From NCBI GenBank assembly GCA_020740775.1, contig JAHEWK010000008.1, positions 558,001 through 622,000 of the forward strand: a stretch of DNA of 64,000 nt. The letters are read 5' to 3'. The position numbers were made by a program, and so were the translations under genes. Origin of the DNA: Ilyonectria destructans (taxonomy: Eukaryota > Ascomycota > Sordariomycetes > Hypocreales > Nectriaceae). How positions within the stretch are numbered: the stretch's first letter is position 1; each line of letters opens with the position of its first letter. The notes beneath the pieces are model-generated. The model saw only the letters and a list, made by a program, of their open reading frames with translations. It was not told the origin of the DNA and searched no databases. Below are positions 21,132 through 32,966 of this stretch, one piece after another.

Positions 21132-23534
21132 ATGAGCGGTTCCCTCGCTACGCCGGGTGGCATCTCGGATCCCGCCCTTATCCAGTGAGCCCCCCCGCGG
21201 TCAGGCCTCCAAGACACATGTCTCTAACCTCTCCTCCAGGCTCGTCAACAAGCTTCAAGATGTCTTCGCGACCGTTGGAGTCAACAACCCCATTGATTTG
21301 CCCCAGATTGCTGTCGTTGGTAGTCAGTCAAGTGGAAAGAGTTCAGTGCTTGAGAACATTGTCGGTCGAGACTTGTGAGTACCCCCACCGCCTTGGAATA
21401 TTCCCCCCTTTCCCCTTTGCGCTTCGGAGCCATCCGAAGCTAACATGCAGTTCCCAGCTTGCCCCGAGGCTCCGGTATCGTAACTCGACGACCCCTCGTC
21501 CTCCAGCTCATCAACCGTACCGCGCAGACCAATGGCGTAAAGCAAGAGGATATCGATGCTGGCTCAGACAAGGCCGCCAACCCCGACGAGTGGGGAGAGT
21601 TTCTGCATATCCCTGGCCAAAAGTTCTACGACTTCCAAAAGATCCGTGACGAGATTTCCAGGGAAACCGAGGCCAAGGTTGGTCGAAATGGCGGCATCTC
21701 CCCTGCCCCAATCAACCTGCGCATCTACTCTCCCAACGTCCTCACCCTGACCCTGGTCGATTTGCCCGGTCTGACCAAGGTGCCGGTGGGAGACCAACCC
21801 CGAGATATCGAGCGACAGATCCGAGAGATGGTTCTCAAGTACATTGGAAAGTCCAACGCTATCGTCCTTGCGGTCACTGCCGCCAACCAGGATTTGGCCA
21901 ACTCGGATGGTCTGAAGCTTGCGCGCGAGGTCGACCCCGAAGGTCAACGGACGATTGGTGTCCTGACCAAGGTCGATCTGATGGATGATGGTACAGACGT
22001 TATCGATATTCTATCGAACCGTGTCATTCCTCTTCGACTGGGCTACGTCCCTGTGGTCAACCGAGGTCAGCGAGACATCGACAACAAGAAGGCCATCAAT
22101 GTGGCGCTGGAGGCGGAAAAGAACTTCTTCGAGAACCACAAGGCCTACCGCAACAAGAGCTCGTACTGCGGAACGCCTTATCTGGCCCGCAAGCTCAACC
22201 TGATCCTCATGATGCACATCAAACAGACCCTCCCCGATATCAAGGCCCGAATCTCCAGCTCCCTGCAGAAGTATTCGTCCGAGCTCGAGAGCCTTGGTCC
22301 CTCCATGCTTGGCAACAGCGCCAACATTGTTCTCAACATCATCACCGAGTTCACGAACGAGTGGCGAACAGTCCTGGACGGTAACAACACTGAGCTGTCC
22401 AGCACCGAACTGTCGGGTGGTGCCCGTATCAGCTTCGTCTTCCACGAACTCTACTCCAACGGTGTCAAGGCCATCGACCCCTTTGATGTTGTCAAGGATG
22501 TGGATATCCGCACCATACTCTACAACTCGTCTGGTTCCTCCCCCGCCCTCTTTGTGGGCACCACCGCCTTCGAGCTGATCGTCAAGCAACAAATCAAGCG
22601 ACTCGAGGACCCCAGCTTGAAGTGTGTCTCCCTCGTCTACGATGAGTTGGTCCGCATCCTGTCGCAGCTGCTTGGCAAGCAGTTGTACCGTCGGTACCCT
22701 GGGCTCAAGGAGAAGATGCACACTGTCGTGATTGGCTTCTTCAAGAAGGCCATGGACCCCACCAACAAGTTGGTCCGGGATCTCGTCTGCATGGAGTCGT
22801 GCTACGTCAACACTGGTCACCCTGATTTCCTCAACGGCCACCGAGTAAGTTATTTTCATGTGCCGGGACCTCGCCGTTATGTTGCTAACTTGTTGCCTCT
22901 AGGCAATGGCCATCGTCAACGAGCGATACAACCCCGCCAAGCCTGTTCAGGTTGATCCCAAGACTGGCAAGCCCCTTGCCTCAACTCCCCGTGCTGCCAG
23001 CCCCACTGTTCCTGAGGCCGGTGCCGACGGAAACAACTCGGGCTTCTTCGGTAGTTTCTTTGCTGCGAAGAACAAGAAGAAGGCCGCTGCCATGGAGGCT
23101 CCCCCCCCTACACTAAAGGCCTCGGGCACCCTCTCAGAGCGTGAGAACATTGAGGTCGAAGTCATCAGTATGTGCACATTTACCCCTTATTTCCCGTTCA
23201 GCACTAACCGTTCAACAGAGCTGCTGATTTCCTCATACTACAACATTGTGAAGCGAACCATGATCGACATGGTTCCCAAGGCCGTCATGCTGAACCTTGT
23301 CCAGTAAGTTTTTTTCCCTTCTCAGGTTTGCCTTTCTCAGGGGAGTCAGCTCACAACAATTACAGGTTCACCAAGGATGAGATGCAACGAGAACTCCTCG
23401 AGAACATGTACCGAACCGACACCCTAGACGAGCTTCTGAAGGAGAGCGATTTCACCATCAGGAGGCGGAAGGAGTGCCAGCAAATGGTCGAGTCTCTCTC
23501 TAAGGCCAGCGAGATCGTCAGTCAAGTACAGTAA
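21132..23534 (+). CDS. vps1: Dynamin-like GTPase Vps1
   Basis: Vps1 is a large GTPase that assembles on membranes and drives fission in vacuolar sorting, endocytosis and peroxisome division. Exons are 21132-21184, 21240-21374, 21458-22844, 22903-23167, 23219-23303 and 23366-23534. Phases agree and give 697 residues, normal for the family. The GTPase domain shows the P-loop GSQSSGKSS (residues ~47-55), [14 protein letters not shown], the DLPG switch, and TKVDLM with its partner residues. The middle domain follows (VHTVVIGF-type region, [15 protein letters not shown]). A variable Ala/Pro/Lys-rich insert sits where a PH domain would be in classical dynamin, and the C-terminal GED reads [25 protein letters not shown]. 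The lack of a PH domain and of a proline-rich tail fits Vps1 rather than classical dynamin, and no mitochondrial-fission Dnm1-type insert is apparent. Confidence 0.95.
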
Positions 23535-24433
23535 CGCGCTCAAATCCACAACAAAATCATGCCCTCTTTGTTCACTTCTTAGCCGGCATCAACAAGGCCA
23601 GACCGGCCTCTTGCTTCTCACACACACCGCATCGCCCTCGTGAGAGCCACGGGAGACCAAAGTCTTGCTTTTCCCCCACCCCCCTTCCCCACCCCCTTTG
23701 CCACGCAACAAACGCCCCGAGCATCTCAATTTTTCTTCGATACCACCAGTTGTCCAGGAGGAGAGACCTAGAGTAGACTGCTTATGAAATTATGCGGGAT
23801 GGATCATGATGGTTTTCTCATTTTTTGTTCTCTCCCCTATATGGAGGCCCGGAGGAAGGGTGTCAAGGGGACTTGACCGAGGGTTGTCGGGAGCCGGAGT
23901 ACGGAGGTTAAGCGTGTGGGCTGGACTTTGGGACGTCTCCTCCGCCTTTGTTGTCACCATTCTATCTACTCGACTCAATAGCATTGCGGAGGTTAGGTAG
24001 AATATACATAATCATTTTCCTCCTTCTTAAAACTTGGACATGCAGTACCGAAATATAGAGTTATCTCAAAGTGCCTATAATGTGTCAGGAGAAAAAGACT
24101 AACTATCTTGTTGAATATTGTTTTATTTAATCAAGGCTTTATTGGCCGTTTGGCCTCTCTGCCCACACAAATCTGGTCTGATCTGTCAGGACGAAGAGAT
24201 GTCTTGACGAGTTCTCTACCCAAAGCTAGAACTCGTGTGCCCTTCGACAGTTGGACACCATCTACATCCGAGTAGATTTAATCTCATTTTAGAAACTCCT
24301 GCGATGCACGCCTCACGTGTATTGTCTCCCCCAGCATGTAAAACGCCCATGTGTCAATCCCAAATAGCGCTGGAGAGTATAATTGAGTAGGCCAACAGCC
24401 AACAGATGTGGTGAGCCGCATGGTGGCGTCCGT
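23535..24433. other. Convergent 3' spacer between vps1 and the Zn2Cys6 gene
   Basis: About 900 bases between convergent stops. The middle (about 24.0-24.14 kb) is AT-rich and fits 3' untranslated and polyadenylation sequence. No gene is supported. Confidence 0.5.
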
Positions 24434-26810
24434 TCACCAAGTGATCCGTGTTTGGCGAAACTTTGGGTCGGGTAAGCCGGGTTGTAGCCCCCGTGTCCCG
24501 ACCTGGAGATCAGCAACACGGGTCCGCAAGTCAAAGTCAACGGCCCGGATCATGACCCGCTTCTCCTCGGGGATGATCCGAAGCATTTGCCTGACGCCGC
24601 TGTTCAATCTCGGCTGCTCGGCCATAGCGATAGTCTCCGATTCTTCAAGATTCATCACCCAGGTGCTAATGTGGGCAATCATTTCGCTGTCCCACATACT
24701 CTCACGTCGCGCGCTGCTCCGGAGCAATTGAATGGCTTGACGGCGGGTGACAGGGTCTCGGCACTTGGTCGCGACAACAAAGAGAGGGGCTATGATTCCC
24801 AGGTCGGCTGAAAATCGTGGCTTGATATGTGGTGCTGAGTATCCCGGGCCTGAAAAGATGCCTCCGTCTTGTAGGTGCGGGTTCTGGTGTCTATCATAAT
24901 GGCGACACTGGGCTGGGTCAGGACAACGGCGAGCGGCAGCCCTCTTCTCCTCATCGCCGACAATCTCAAGGCCCAAGTCGACAATAGTCTGGAATTGAGG
25001 TAGGAAGGCGTCAAAGTCTGACTCTTGGTCACTAAACATCATCAGGTACAAAACATGGCTGTTAGTTTGGAGCATCTTAAGGGCAGCAATCGCAGCCTTT
25101 TCTTGCGGTTTGACGGATGAAGAGTGCCGCGAGCTGAACAGGTTTTCGAAGGCATCACCCCACGTTTCAATCTGGTTCTTGAATTCAAGGCCGTATTCTC
25201 GCCATGACCGGGGAAGAGTTCCTTTTCGATCCGTCTTGACTGCGTATAGTCCCTCGATGTACCGCATGATCCTCTCGTTGAGCTTGTCGCATGCCAGTCG
25301 CGCCTCAAGCAAGGAGGTAAAATTCTCTGGGAAGCTCAATGGTGAATTTGCTGGGGGCGATCCGGCACCGCTCGAGCTTGGGGAAGACGGTGCTCCCGGC
25401 GGCGTAGTTGCTGTTTGCGGGCTGGTGAGGCGGATCACGTAGGGTTGGGGGAAGTGGAAGGCCATGTCGTAAGACTTGGCCTGGATAGCCAAGCGGGTGA
25501 ACATAGTGACAAGTTCTTCCTCGAGAGGGTCTTCTGGTGGTGCCGATGAATTCGCCAGGAATCGGTCGTGCTGTTGGGTCCGTAACCGCTCGAGGAGACC
25601 AAGGCCGGTCTGTATTTGCTTTATAGCTTGCCTGTGGTCTCCAATGAAGGAGTCGAAGCAGGCTAACAAAACATTAGCCATGATGAGTGTCTTGGTCGAC
25701 TTTTGATCCTGAGAATTCAACCCGACAAGAGCGTTACAGGCGTCAGAGTATCGCTTAACAGCAATCTGCCAATGACCCATAACAGCTTGTTGGCGATGAT
25801 TAGTGACAGAAGGATCGCGGGCCGCTGGTTCGGATGTCTGCTCAAGGGTCTGGTAGAGAGCGCCAAGGGCAATGACAGCATGCTTAATGGCAGGTTCAGC
25901 ATGACATTCCTGTAATACACGCCGAGTCCAAAATTCAAAGTCGAAGTAACCGGATAGCTCGTTGGCGGTATGGGTTCGGAAAATCTCAAAATAGGGGCCC
26001 TCGGTAGGCGGGAGGCGGAGACTTATGGACGGTTGGTACGTGGTAGGAGATGATGCCAGGGCCAAGGCGGTCCGCTGGACAATTTTCTGGCGGACTCGAC
26101 GAGGCGGTAGGACGACTTCAGCACTGTGAAAAGGCAGAGAGCCAACAGGTGATATGGCCTGGGCCCGTGCGAGTATTGGTTTTGGAGCGATGCGAATCTC
26201 CTCAAAGGGGCGGGAACCGCGAGTGGGCGGAGGATATCCGGTGCATGTCTTTTTGCTCCGCACACATTGTGTACAAGCTGGACGGACCTCGTCGCATTTA
26301 ATTCGCCGTTGTCTGTTAGGGAGAGGTGAGCCTTTGGATGTAGGATGCGGGGAAGGCGAAAACAGACTTGCAGTTGGTACATCCCGTCTTAACCTTGGGC
26401 TTGCTAGTTCGGACACGCTTTTGTTTTGCTTGGGATAGGTGGAGGGCGGAAGCGTCGTCTCCTTTCACAGGAGATACTTGAGAGGTAGAAGCAGATGGAA
26501 CAGAAGTCGGAGGTTGGGTGGTGGTGGCGCTGCTAGGGGTGGTAGAGGAGTCGTTGGAGATAGGGGAGAGGATGTTGAGATCGGGATATAAGTTGATATA
26601 GTTGGGATTCGTATTTATAGACATGCCGTTGAAGGGGTACTGGTGATGGTGCTGGTCGGGGTCATTCACATAGTGATCGTTTGGCAAAATTGTCGTTGGT
26701 GGTGATGCCCTCTTTGTGGTTGGGGAGGTTCCAGGGGGTGTCCCAGCTGCTGCCCCGGCCGTGGCCTCCGCCGGGGGCGAGATAGACTCATCCTTTATCC
26801 GGGAAGACAT
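24434..26810 (-). CDS. Zn(II)2Cys6 transcription regulator
   Basis: Two exons (26810-26368 and 26312-24434) join in phase to 773 residues. The splice falls inside the DNA-binding domain and restores GCTNCKQRRIKCDE, then VRPACTQCVRSKKTC. The spacing is C-x2-C-x6-C-x6-C-x2-C-x6-C at about residues 144-171, the canonical fungal binuclear zinc cluster. The first 140 residues are Pro/Ser/Thr-rich with a basic stretch (KQKRVRTSKPKVKTG). The long C-terminal part has the helical fungal-specific regulatory region seen in the C6/DUF3468-like group, with FFRTH-type YFEIFRTHTANELSGYF and WTRRVLQECHAEPAIKHAVIALGALY. The 55-base intron uses GTCTGT...AACAG. The start chosen (MSSRIKDES) lies inside a longer open frame; earlier in-frame ATGs up to 26999 have a poorer-looking sequence. 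Target genes are unknown, and no linked cluster of enzymes suggests one. Confidence 0.88.
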
Positions 26811-27985
26811 AGGGACTCCAATAATACTGCTTAACCTGGGCTCTAACTGGGTTTGATGGTCTTTTGACTCTCGCGTGTCGTCTCGATGGTGTCCCGGGTC
26901 CGTTGTGTCCGTTTTCAGTCCGTTTTCTGCGGGACCAGGTCGGCTAACACGTCTCAGAAGAATAATGAGAGTATGATAAATGCCAAACCAACGGCGCACG
27001 AGTCGTGGTTGCGTCCGGGGAACTATGTGGAAATGGAAGAAATAGAATCACGAAGCCGGCATGGCTGTCAAACCGCCCGGTGCTTGTTCTTGGTGAAGCG
27101 GGTCCGGCCCCGGATGGTATTGTCAGCGGCGCAGCGAACAACGTCCGTGGATATCCGTGGAAATTTGGGTCCGTCCAGTGTGCTCTCTGGCCGTCTGACT
27201 GATGGCTGACGGCTGATGGGTTGGGTTTCTGTCTCGCAGCGTCGCTGGATGCGTGTGCCGGGAACCAGGTTACTGGGTGCGGAAGCGTCGTACTTGTAAG
27301 GTCCCAGTCGCTACGGAACGGAGAACCGAAGTGATCTGGTGGGAGCAAACAAGGGGCCACAGGCGCAGCGGGAGCCGAGTCAAAATACAGAAAAGAGCCA
27401 AGAAAATCTGCCGTTTCGTCCGTGGCGGTGGGATGAAGGATGACGGATGAAAGGCATTGCCCAGACAGGCCCTCCAACGAAGAGAAGATTGACTGTCGTC
27501 GAGGTGGGATGGGGCTCTTGCCTCTTTTGCAGGTGTGTGCACCCCCAGTGATGGGACCTAACGTGGAAGGCGAGTGGAGGTGGAGGCGGATGTGGGCACT
27601 GCGGTGGACTGTGGGTGGCTGTGGGTACAGGGCAGGAGCCTTACAGGACTACGACGCCTGTAGATTAGTGGGCTCGCGGATTCGCGCATGAGTGGTCCTT
27701 CGCCCTCGGGGTGCGCCCTCTCCCTTCGCACTCGCTCCGCTCGAGTCGCTCCGTCGCGCCTTCTTTCCCAACTTCATGTTCCCACCTCGCACGGAGCAGG
27801 AGGCTCCACCCACCACCCTGCGTGGAACTTGGAGTAGCAATGGTCTGTGAGCCACTAGGGGACTAGGGAAGCGCTATGTGACAGGGAGCTACCCGCCCAA
27901 ACTCTCGCGCTTGCCAGGTCGCTCCCAAGGCTTCATAGGCTGGTTCCTGGCTCACCTACCACCGGGGGGGACCTTGGCATATAGA

Positions 27986-28027
27986 GTACCTACCGACTTA
28001 CCGACTTACCTACCTGTACTTAGGTAT
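27986..28027. repeat. TACCTACC / CGACTTACC motif cluster
   Basis: The run contains two CGACTTACC copies followed by TACCTGTACTTAGGTA. It belongs to the same motif family as the other spacer clusters. Confidence 0.5.
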
Positions 28028-28112
28028 TGATTCACACTACACACCTCAGTACAGCCTGCGGGCTTGGCGGTGGGAAACGGCCCCCATCCTTGAACCGACC
28101 CTCCATCCCCCA

Positions 28113-28188
28113 TAGCCCTGTAGCCGTCGCCCTGGAGCGCTTGTAGCCCTGTCGTCATTTTTGCTGTAGGCCAGTAGCCCTGTAGCTC
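28113..28188. repeat. Dispersed direct repeat TAGCCCTGTAG
   Basis: TAGCCCTG(T) occurs three times in 76 bases, with a further degenerate GTCGCCCTGGAG copy between. No coding or RNA feature explains it. Confidence 0.6.
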
Positions 28189-30144
28189 AGGGCTTTTGAC
28201 AGGGGGCCTCTCTGTCTCTCCACTGCTCCTGTCTTGCGTCGTCCACCCTCAGGTGCACAGGGGCCCTCCCTTCCGCGGGTATAGTAGCCGGCATGCCCGT
28301 TCAGCAGTTCAGGGCTGGCTGACAGTGACGAGCCGGCTCGCTGGCCCGTCCAAGGCGTCAGGCGCCAGGCGCCAGTGGAGACTAGGTTGCTTTAAGTTAT
28401 TAGCGCACGCCTGCGGGGACATTTCAACTGAGATGGTAGGGTTTGTCACAACGAGGCGTCTGAAGCACCGTCTGAGGCGCTCTTTGACGCGCTTTTCAGA
28501 ACACACACGTGCCTGAGAGCCTAATCCTAGGCAGTTGAGCTTTGTCTTCTAATAGGCCGCCCAGAGCGGGCCAGAAAAAGGAAAGAAAGGAAGAGAGGGG
28601 GGGAAGAGAAGGGGAAAGAGAAGGAGAAGAAAAAGACGACGAGAGGGAAAAACGATGCTATCCAAAAGAACCCCAGGGTTACCTGCAAACCCCTGACGGA
28701 AACCTTCTCAGAGCGGGCGGGATGCGTTATTCCTAAGCCCCCTATGGCTTCGATGCAACCCGCTGTCCGGGAACCAGCATAAAGAAGGCGCTTAGAAGAG
28801 AGACCCTCAGATCCATCCATCGAACATCCAGGCCAAGCACCAGAGAAAACGCCCAAACAGACGCCGCCCAGAGGTGGGAACCAACAGACTCATGATTCAG
28901 GGGTGGGGAGTCATGACCGCCGTGTGAGTCGTTCCAACACCGCGGCTGCCCCGGTTAGTTAGCCTGACCGTCGGCACGGATGGGGTCCATCCCTTTGCAT
29001 CGCTCTGCATCGTCGTGAACCAGGTCCAGGCAACAGAATTAAGTCTCTGTCAAATCCTACAGCTCTTCGTTTGGGGCTGAGCTGCTGCGCCTGATCTGTC
29101 ACGGCTCGGCAATGCATCCTGCAGCGAAGGATTTAATCTTCTGCCCTCTTCTTTTCCCGATCGGTTCGCAAGATGCTCTACTTGTGACGCCTGGTCAATC
29201 ATGCTAATCTCTCTCCCGTCCCCTTCCCTCCCACTCTCCACGTCTACGCCTCACTAACTCGTGGAGTCGTGGCCGACATGGCTTCACGCCATAGGCCAAG
29301 CTAGCACGTTACCCGTATCATCGAACGGTAGTTGGGCACCCCGGTATGTACGAGCGAGGCAACGTCATTCTCATCAAACTTGCTCGCCAATTCTCCTCAT
29401 TGCTCCATGCGCCATGCTTCATGCTCCATACTCCACGCGCCATGCCTGGAAGGAGGCGTCTGCGCCCGCGGCAGAGGAATCGTCCGTGTCCATGCTACCA
29501 TCTCCAATCTCCACTCCGGTGCAGGGTGTCACATTGGCTCCATTTGGGGCTTTCAGGGGATTCGTCTCGGGAGAGTTCGTCCCCGTTCTCTGGGTGTGAT
29601 TAATAACTGCGAGGAAAGCAAATGGGTGGAGTTGGAGTGACAGGACCGGGGGATCGAGTAAATGTCCGTTTTCAGTAAGGCTGAACGAGTGATGCGAGAG
29701 GAATACGACCGTTAGTTTATTAGTCAAACTCTGCCAACAACGTAGACTGTGGAATACGACTGTGGGCAGTAAACCTGTTACTTAAAATGCCGAGTTGTGT
29801 GGTCTGTTTCATGGTGACACCGGTCTCGGGAGTTCGGCAGGCTTCTTCTGTTCCCGCGAGTTAAGAAAGCGGTTAAAATACCAGTTGGTTCAGTAGTTCA
29901 GTAGTTCAGCCTTACCGGACAGGCATTTTTGCCTCCATTGTCGAACATCTCCCAGGCGGTTTGACATGCGCATGACGACGATACCTTGGATGTCTTCCTG
30001 CAGCAACGTTATCAAATCGGTCCCACCATATTTCTGCACCAACGACAGTACAAAGAAAGGGAAAACGGGCGTGACGATCTCATATTGTCATCACCGCTAT
30101 CCACTAGGTACTCTGTACCGGAGATGTCGTTAATTCCGGGCTAG

Positions 30145-30159
30145 CCCCCCCCCCCCCCC
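30145..30159. repeat. 15-base C homopolymer
   Basis: A C tract followed by A5 in non-coding DNA. Length may vary. Confidence 0.85.
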
Positions 30160-32417
30160 AAAAAGAGAGGAGCCCACAGATGTTAGATTCATTGCACGAC
30201 AGCGGGCTAACGTTAGCGTCAACTGCCAAGTTCGGCCAGGTTGCCAGGGACTGATCAATACCGCTAGAAATGCTCCGTAGCCATTAAGTAGGTGTTGTTT
30301 CCCCAGGAGCAGTCAGCCGATTGAGTTTCACCGTCCTACTGTACAACCGGGTAGACCCTGGTACAGTACCTTGTACCTCTTGTCTTCCCATCCATGCCCA
30401 TTATCTGATTACGACGTAGGAAGTTCTGACACCTAATCCGAGTGTCGCCTAGTCAATGATCTCCCATGGTCGCGCCCTTCTACCGCCAGCCCCTTGACCC
30501 ATAGTGCTCCCGGCCCCGGATTGCCGCCGGACGTACACCACAGGGGGCCTGCGACATAACCAAATTACCGGTTTACAATGCATGGCTCATTGACAGTGTA
30601 CAATTCGAGTCTGTCCCGGGAAGTCGGGAAGCAAAGGGAGACCCAAGCCACTCCCCATGAAATCCTTGGCATCCTAAAATGGGTTCCCCTGATTTCGTCG
30701 GTCATAAGTTGTCTCCCGATACCCGGTAACCCGTCAGCTTCGGCTCCGAACTCCGGGCTTTTGAAGTGTCCGGACTAGGGATAAATGAGGTGTGAGAAAA
30801 CCATGTGCTAATTGTTACGACGACATAGCCTCAATGCCCCACGCACCACCTGTTTCTCAGATCCTCAGCTAGATGAGAGGGTCATGGGAACTGGAAGACC
30901 CATATCCCTTCACGAGATGGCATGTTTTCTTAACCATCGTCTCCGCCTGCCTTGCTACGTTCACGTTCCCTCGCATCCTAAGTTTTGTTCGAGTCTCATG
31001 TTGGCACGTAGTTGACCCGCACGGTATATTCCGTTGCATTCACACGTGCGCTTCTTCGTAAAGGAATAAATCTCTCCAAAACGCCGTCCCCATCTCCTAG
31101 CAGGGGTGGGTCACGCATTCACAGTAGGGATGGATACCAGCAGCTCAGTCAGTGATTAACTAGTTGTGGCCCTGTTGGAACGTTACGTGCAGTGAAGGAT
31201 GGGGGTAGGGACGGCATGAGGATGAGCATGGGCCATGGGGACAGAGCTGGTCGCACGTATTATCTTCGGGTTGGTTCGTCCTGAGATGGCATCGATCTCT
31301 GTTTTCGGGCGGATGTGAATTAAGGTTCTCACTGTATCTCCTCGCACAATGAGTCAACCCTTCGGCGACATGACGGTTCTTTTGTGTTGCTCTGCCCGAG
31401 TCTTTGGGAAGAGACCCTCGCATCGGCGCTCCTTCGTGCCAAGAACTGTCGGACAGGTGAATAGTCCGTTGGCGGGGATCGGAGCCGCGGGTTCCGTCAG
31501 AAACTCCGTTCAGGATCTTCCACGTGCTCCGGCGGAGTTCCACGGAATCCCGCCCTAGGCTAGGGGGATTAATCCATACTTATGGATTGGTATCTATGTA
31601 TGTAACGGGTCGGCAATGCAGCAATGCCCCAGTTCACAATGCCTGCGTTAGGCGCTTAATTGCGGGCCTTTGTTGGAGGTGCCACAATTGCCCTATCAGG
31701 CCAATGTCACTGGCAAAGTGTCGTCGTTATTGTCGGTTTATTTTTCGCATCGGCTGACTGCATTGATAACTACAGCATCGGGTTTCGTAATGTGACAAAG
31801 TCTCCAATCCCATCAGTACAGACGTGTAATTCCATATTTCCCTTACGATAGACCGATGGGAAAATTCCAACCTGGTGTACCAAATTCCTTCCAAATCAGA
31901 TACCGCCGATGTTGCTTTACAGGAATGAAGTTCTGTAATTATGACAGAATCAATATTGTAAGTCAACAATGTGCCACCACTTATTTGACCAAATTAGCGA
32001 GTGTTCCAGTATAAATTCAAACGAAAACAGAACTCGGACGAAAACGGTCGCATACCAATGCGGTTGCCAACGATAAATCGGGTTGGGAAGTGATTCGCTC
32101 AACTCGACAACACAGCTCTAGGGTAGGCTACGGACCAGTGTCATGATGGCTCTAGTGGAGGTACATGGCTCGTGTAGTAGACCCGGCGGAACCACAGGTA
32201 CCTCCATCGCGGATGATCACTAGACCCTGGCCAATGATGCTAGCGGAAAAAAGTTGCTCGGCACTCTGCGCTGCGACAGCATTGTTCTCAGCTCAACGCT
32301 ACGATCCTCGACGTTCGGCCGACCGACGAGACCTCAATTCCTAGGAGACCAAGTCGACAGCGAAGCCATAACGAGCCAATTCGAAACTCCGAGGTCGCTA
32401 CATCCCGCTCGCCCACC

Positions 32418-32966
32418 ATGTCACAAGAAGAAGCGCACCCGTTGCCCCCGCGCAATCCCTTCATCCACAACTCCGCCATTGCGGGCGCCATCATTGCGCC
32501 CATCGTGATGGCACTGCCGCCCCGAAAGATGGATATCCGGTTCTTCGTCCTTGCTGGCGCCTTCTCCCTGTCCACTAACCAGCTTGCCTACGAATATACG
32601 GGTCAATCCATCTACGGCCGGTTTGGCAGCCGCATGGGGTCCATTGTCGGCACGGAGCTCCCCGAGGGCGCCAAGCGAACACAGCAGCTCCTGCGAGAGC
32701 ATCGCGAGCGCGAGGCCGCGGAGAAGAAGAGGGCTGCCGATGAGAAACAGGGTCTGGCCAAGGTGCTCAACGATACCTGGATGGGCGGCGAGAGCGAGAA
32801 TTGGCGGGAGAAGCGGGCAGAGGAGCACCGCAAGAAGTTCGAGGAGGGCAAGGGCTTTGGGGATATCATCATGGACCAGGTGTCGGATGTGTGGAACGGC
32901 AACTGGAGCAGCGGCGACAAGAAAAAGGATGGCGAGGCGAGCTCGAACAGCGACGAGAAGAAGTGA
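32418..32966 (+). CDS. Small conserved fungal membrane protein (often labelled 'rhomboid family membrane protein')
   Basis: A single-exon gene of 182 residues with a good start context (CACCATGTC). Near the N-terminus are two hydrophobic segments, HNSAIAGAIIAPIVMALPP and MDIRFFVLAGAFSLST, separated by a short basic turn (PRKMD). They are followed by a long charged helical region (TQQLLREHREREAAEKKRA) and a conserved-looking end, MGGESENWREKRAEEHRKKF, then GFGDIIMDQVSDVWN and a Lys/Ser tail. It has no Ser-His rhomboid dyad, so the rhomboid label I recall from fungal annotations is probably a misnomer. It is more like a two-pass membrane protein with a cytosolic or matrix coiled coil. Function unknown. 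Its frame is cleanly coding. Confidence 0.82.
   Translation: MSQEEAHPLPPRNPFIHNSAIAGAIIAPIVMALPPRKMDIRFFVLAGAFSLSTNQLAYEYTGQSIYGRFGSRMGSIVGTELPEGAKRTQQLLREHREREAAEKKRAADEKQGLAKVLNDTWMGGESENWREKRAEEHRKKFEEGKGFGDIIMDQVSDVWNGNWSSGDKKKDGEASSNSDEKK

Larger units (their letters stand above)
26811..32417. other. Gene-poor stretch of about 5.6 kb
   Basis: This holds the promoter of the Zn2Cys6 gene on its left and of the small membrane-protein gene on its right. I see TACCTACC-type motifs (27986-28027), repeated TAGCCCTGTAG units (28113-28188), a purine-rich tract near 28.57-28.64 kb, CATGCTCCA-like repeats near 29.4 kb, a C15 tract, and an AT-richer part at 31.6-32.1 kb. No frame resembles a known protein. 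Confidence 0.5.

Noticed and set aside
22011..22859. A 282-codon minus-strand frame opposite vps1
   Set aside because: Shadow of the dynamin middle domain; no recognisable protein.
29380..29460. CATGCTCCA-like repeats as a CRISPR or satellite array
   Set aside because: Units are short, irregular and without spacers of constant length. CRISPR is not expected in a fungus, and this is only low-complexity DNA.
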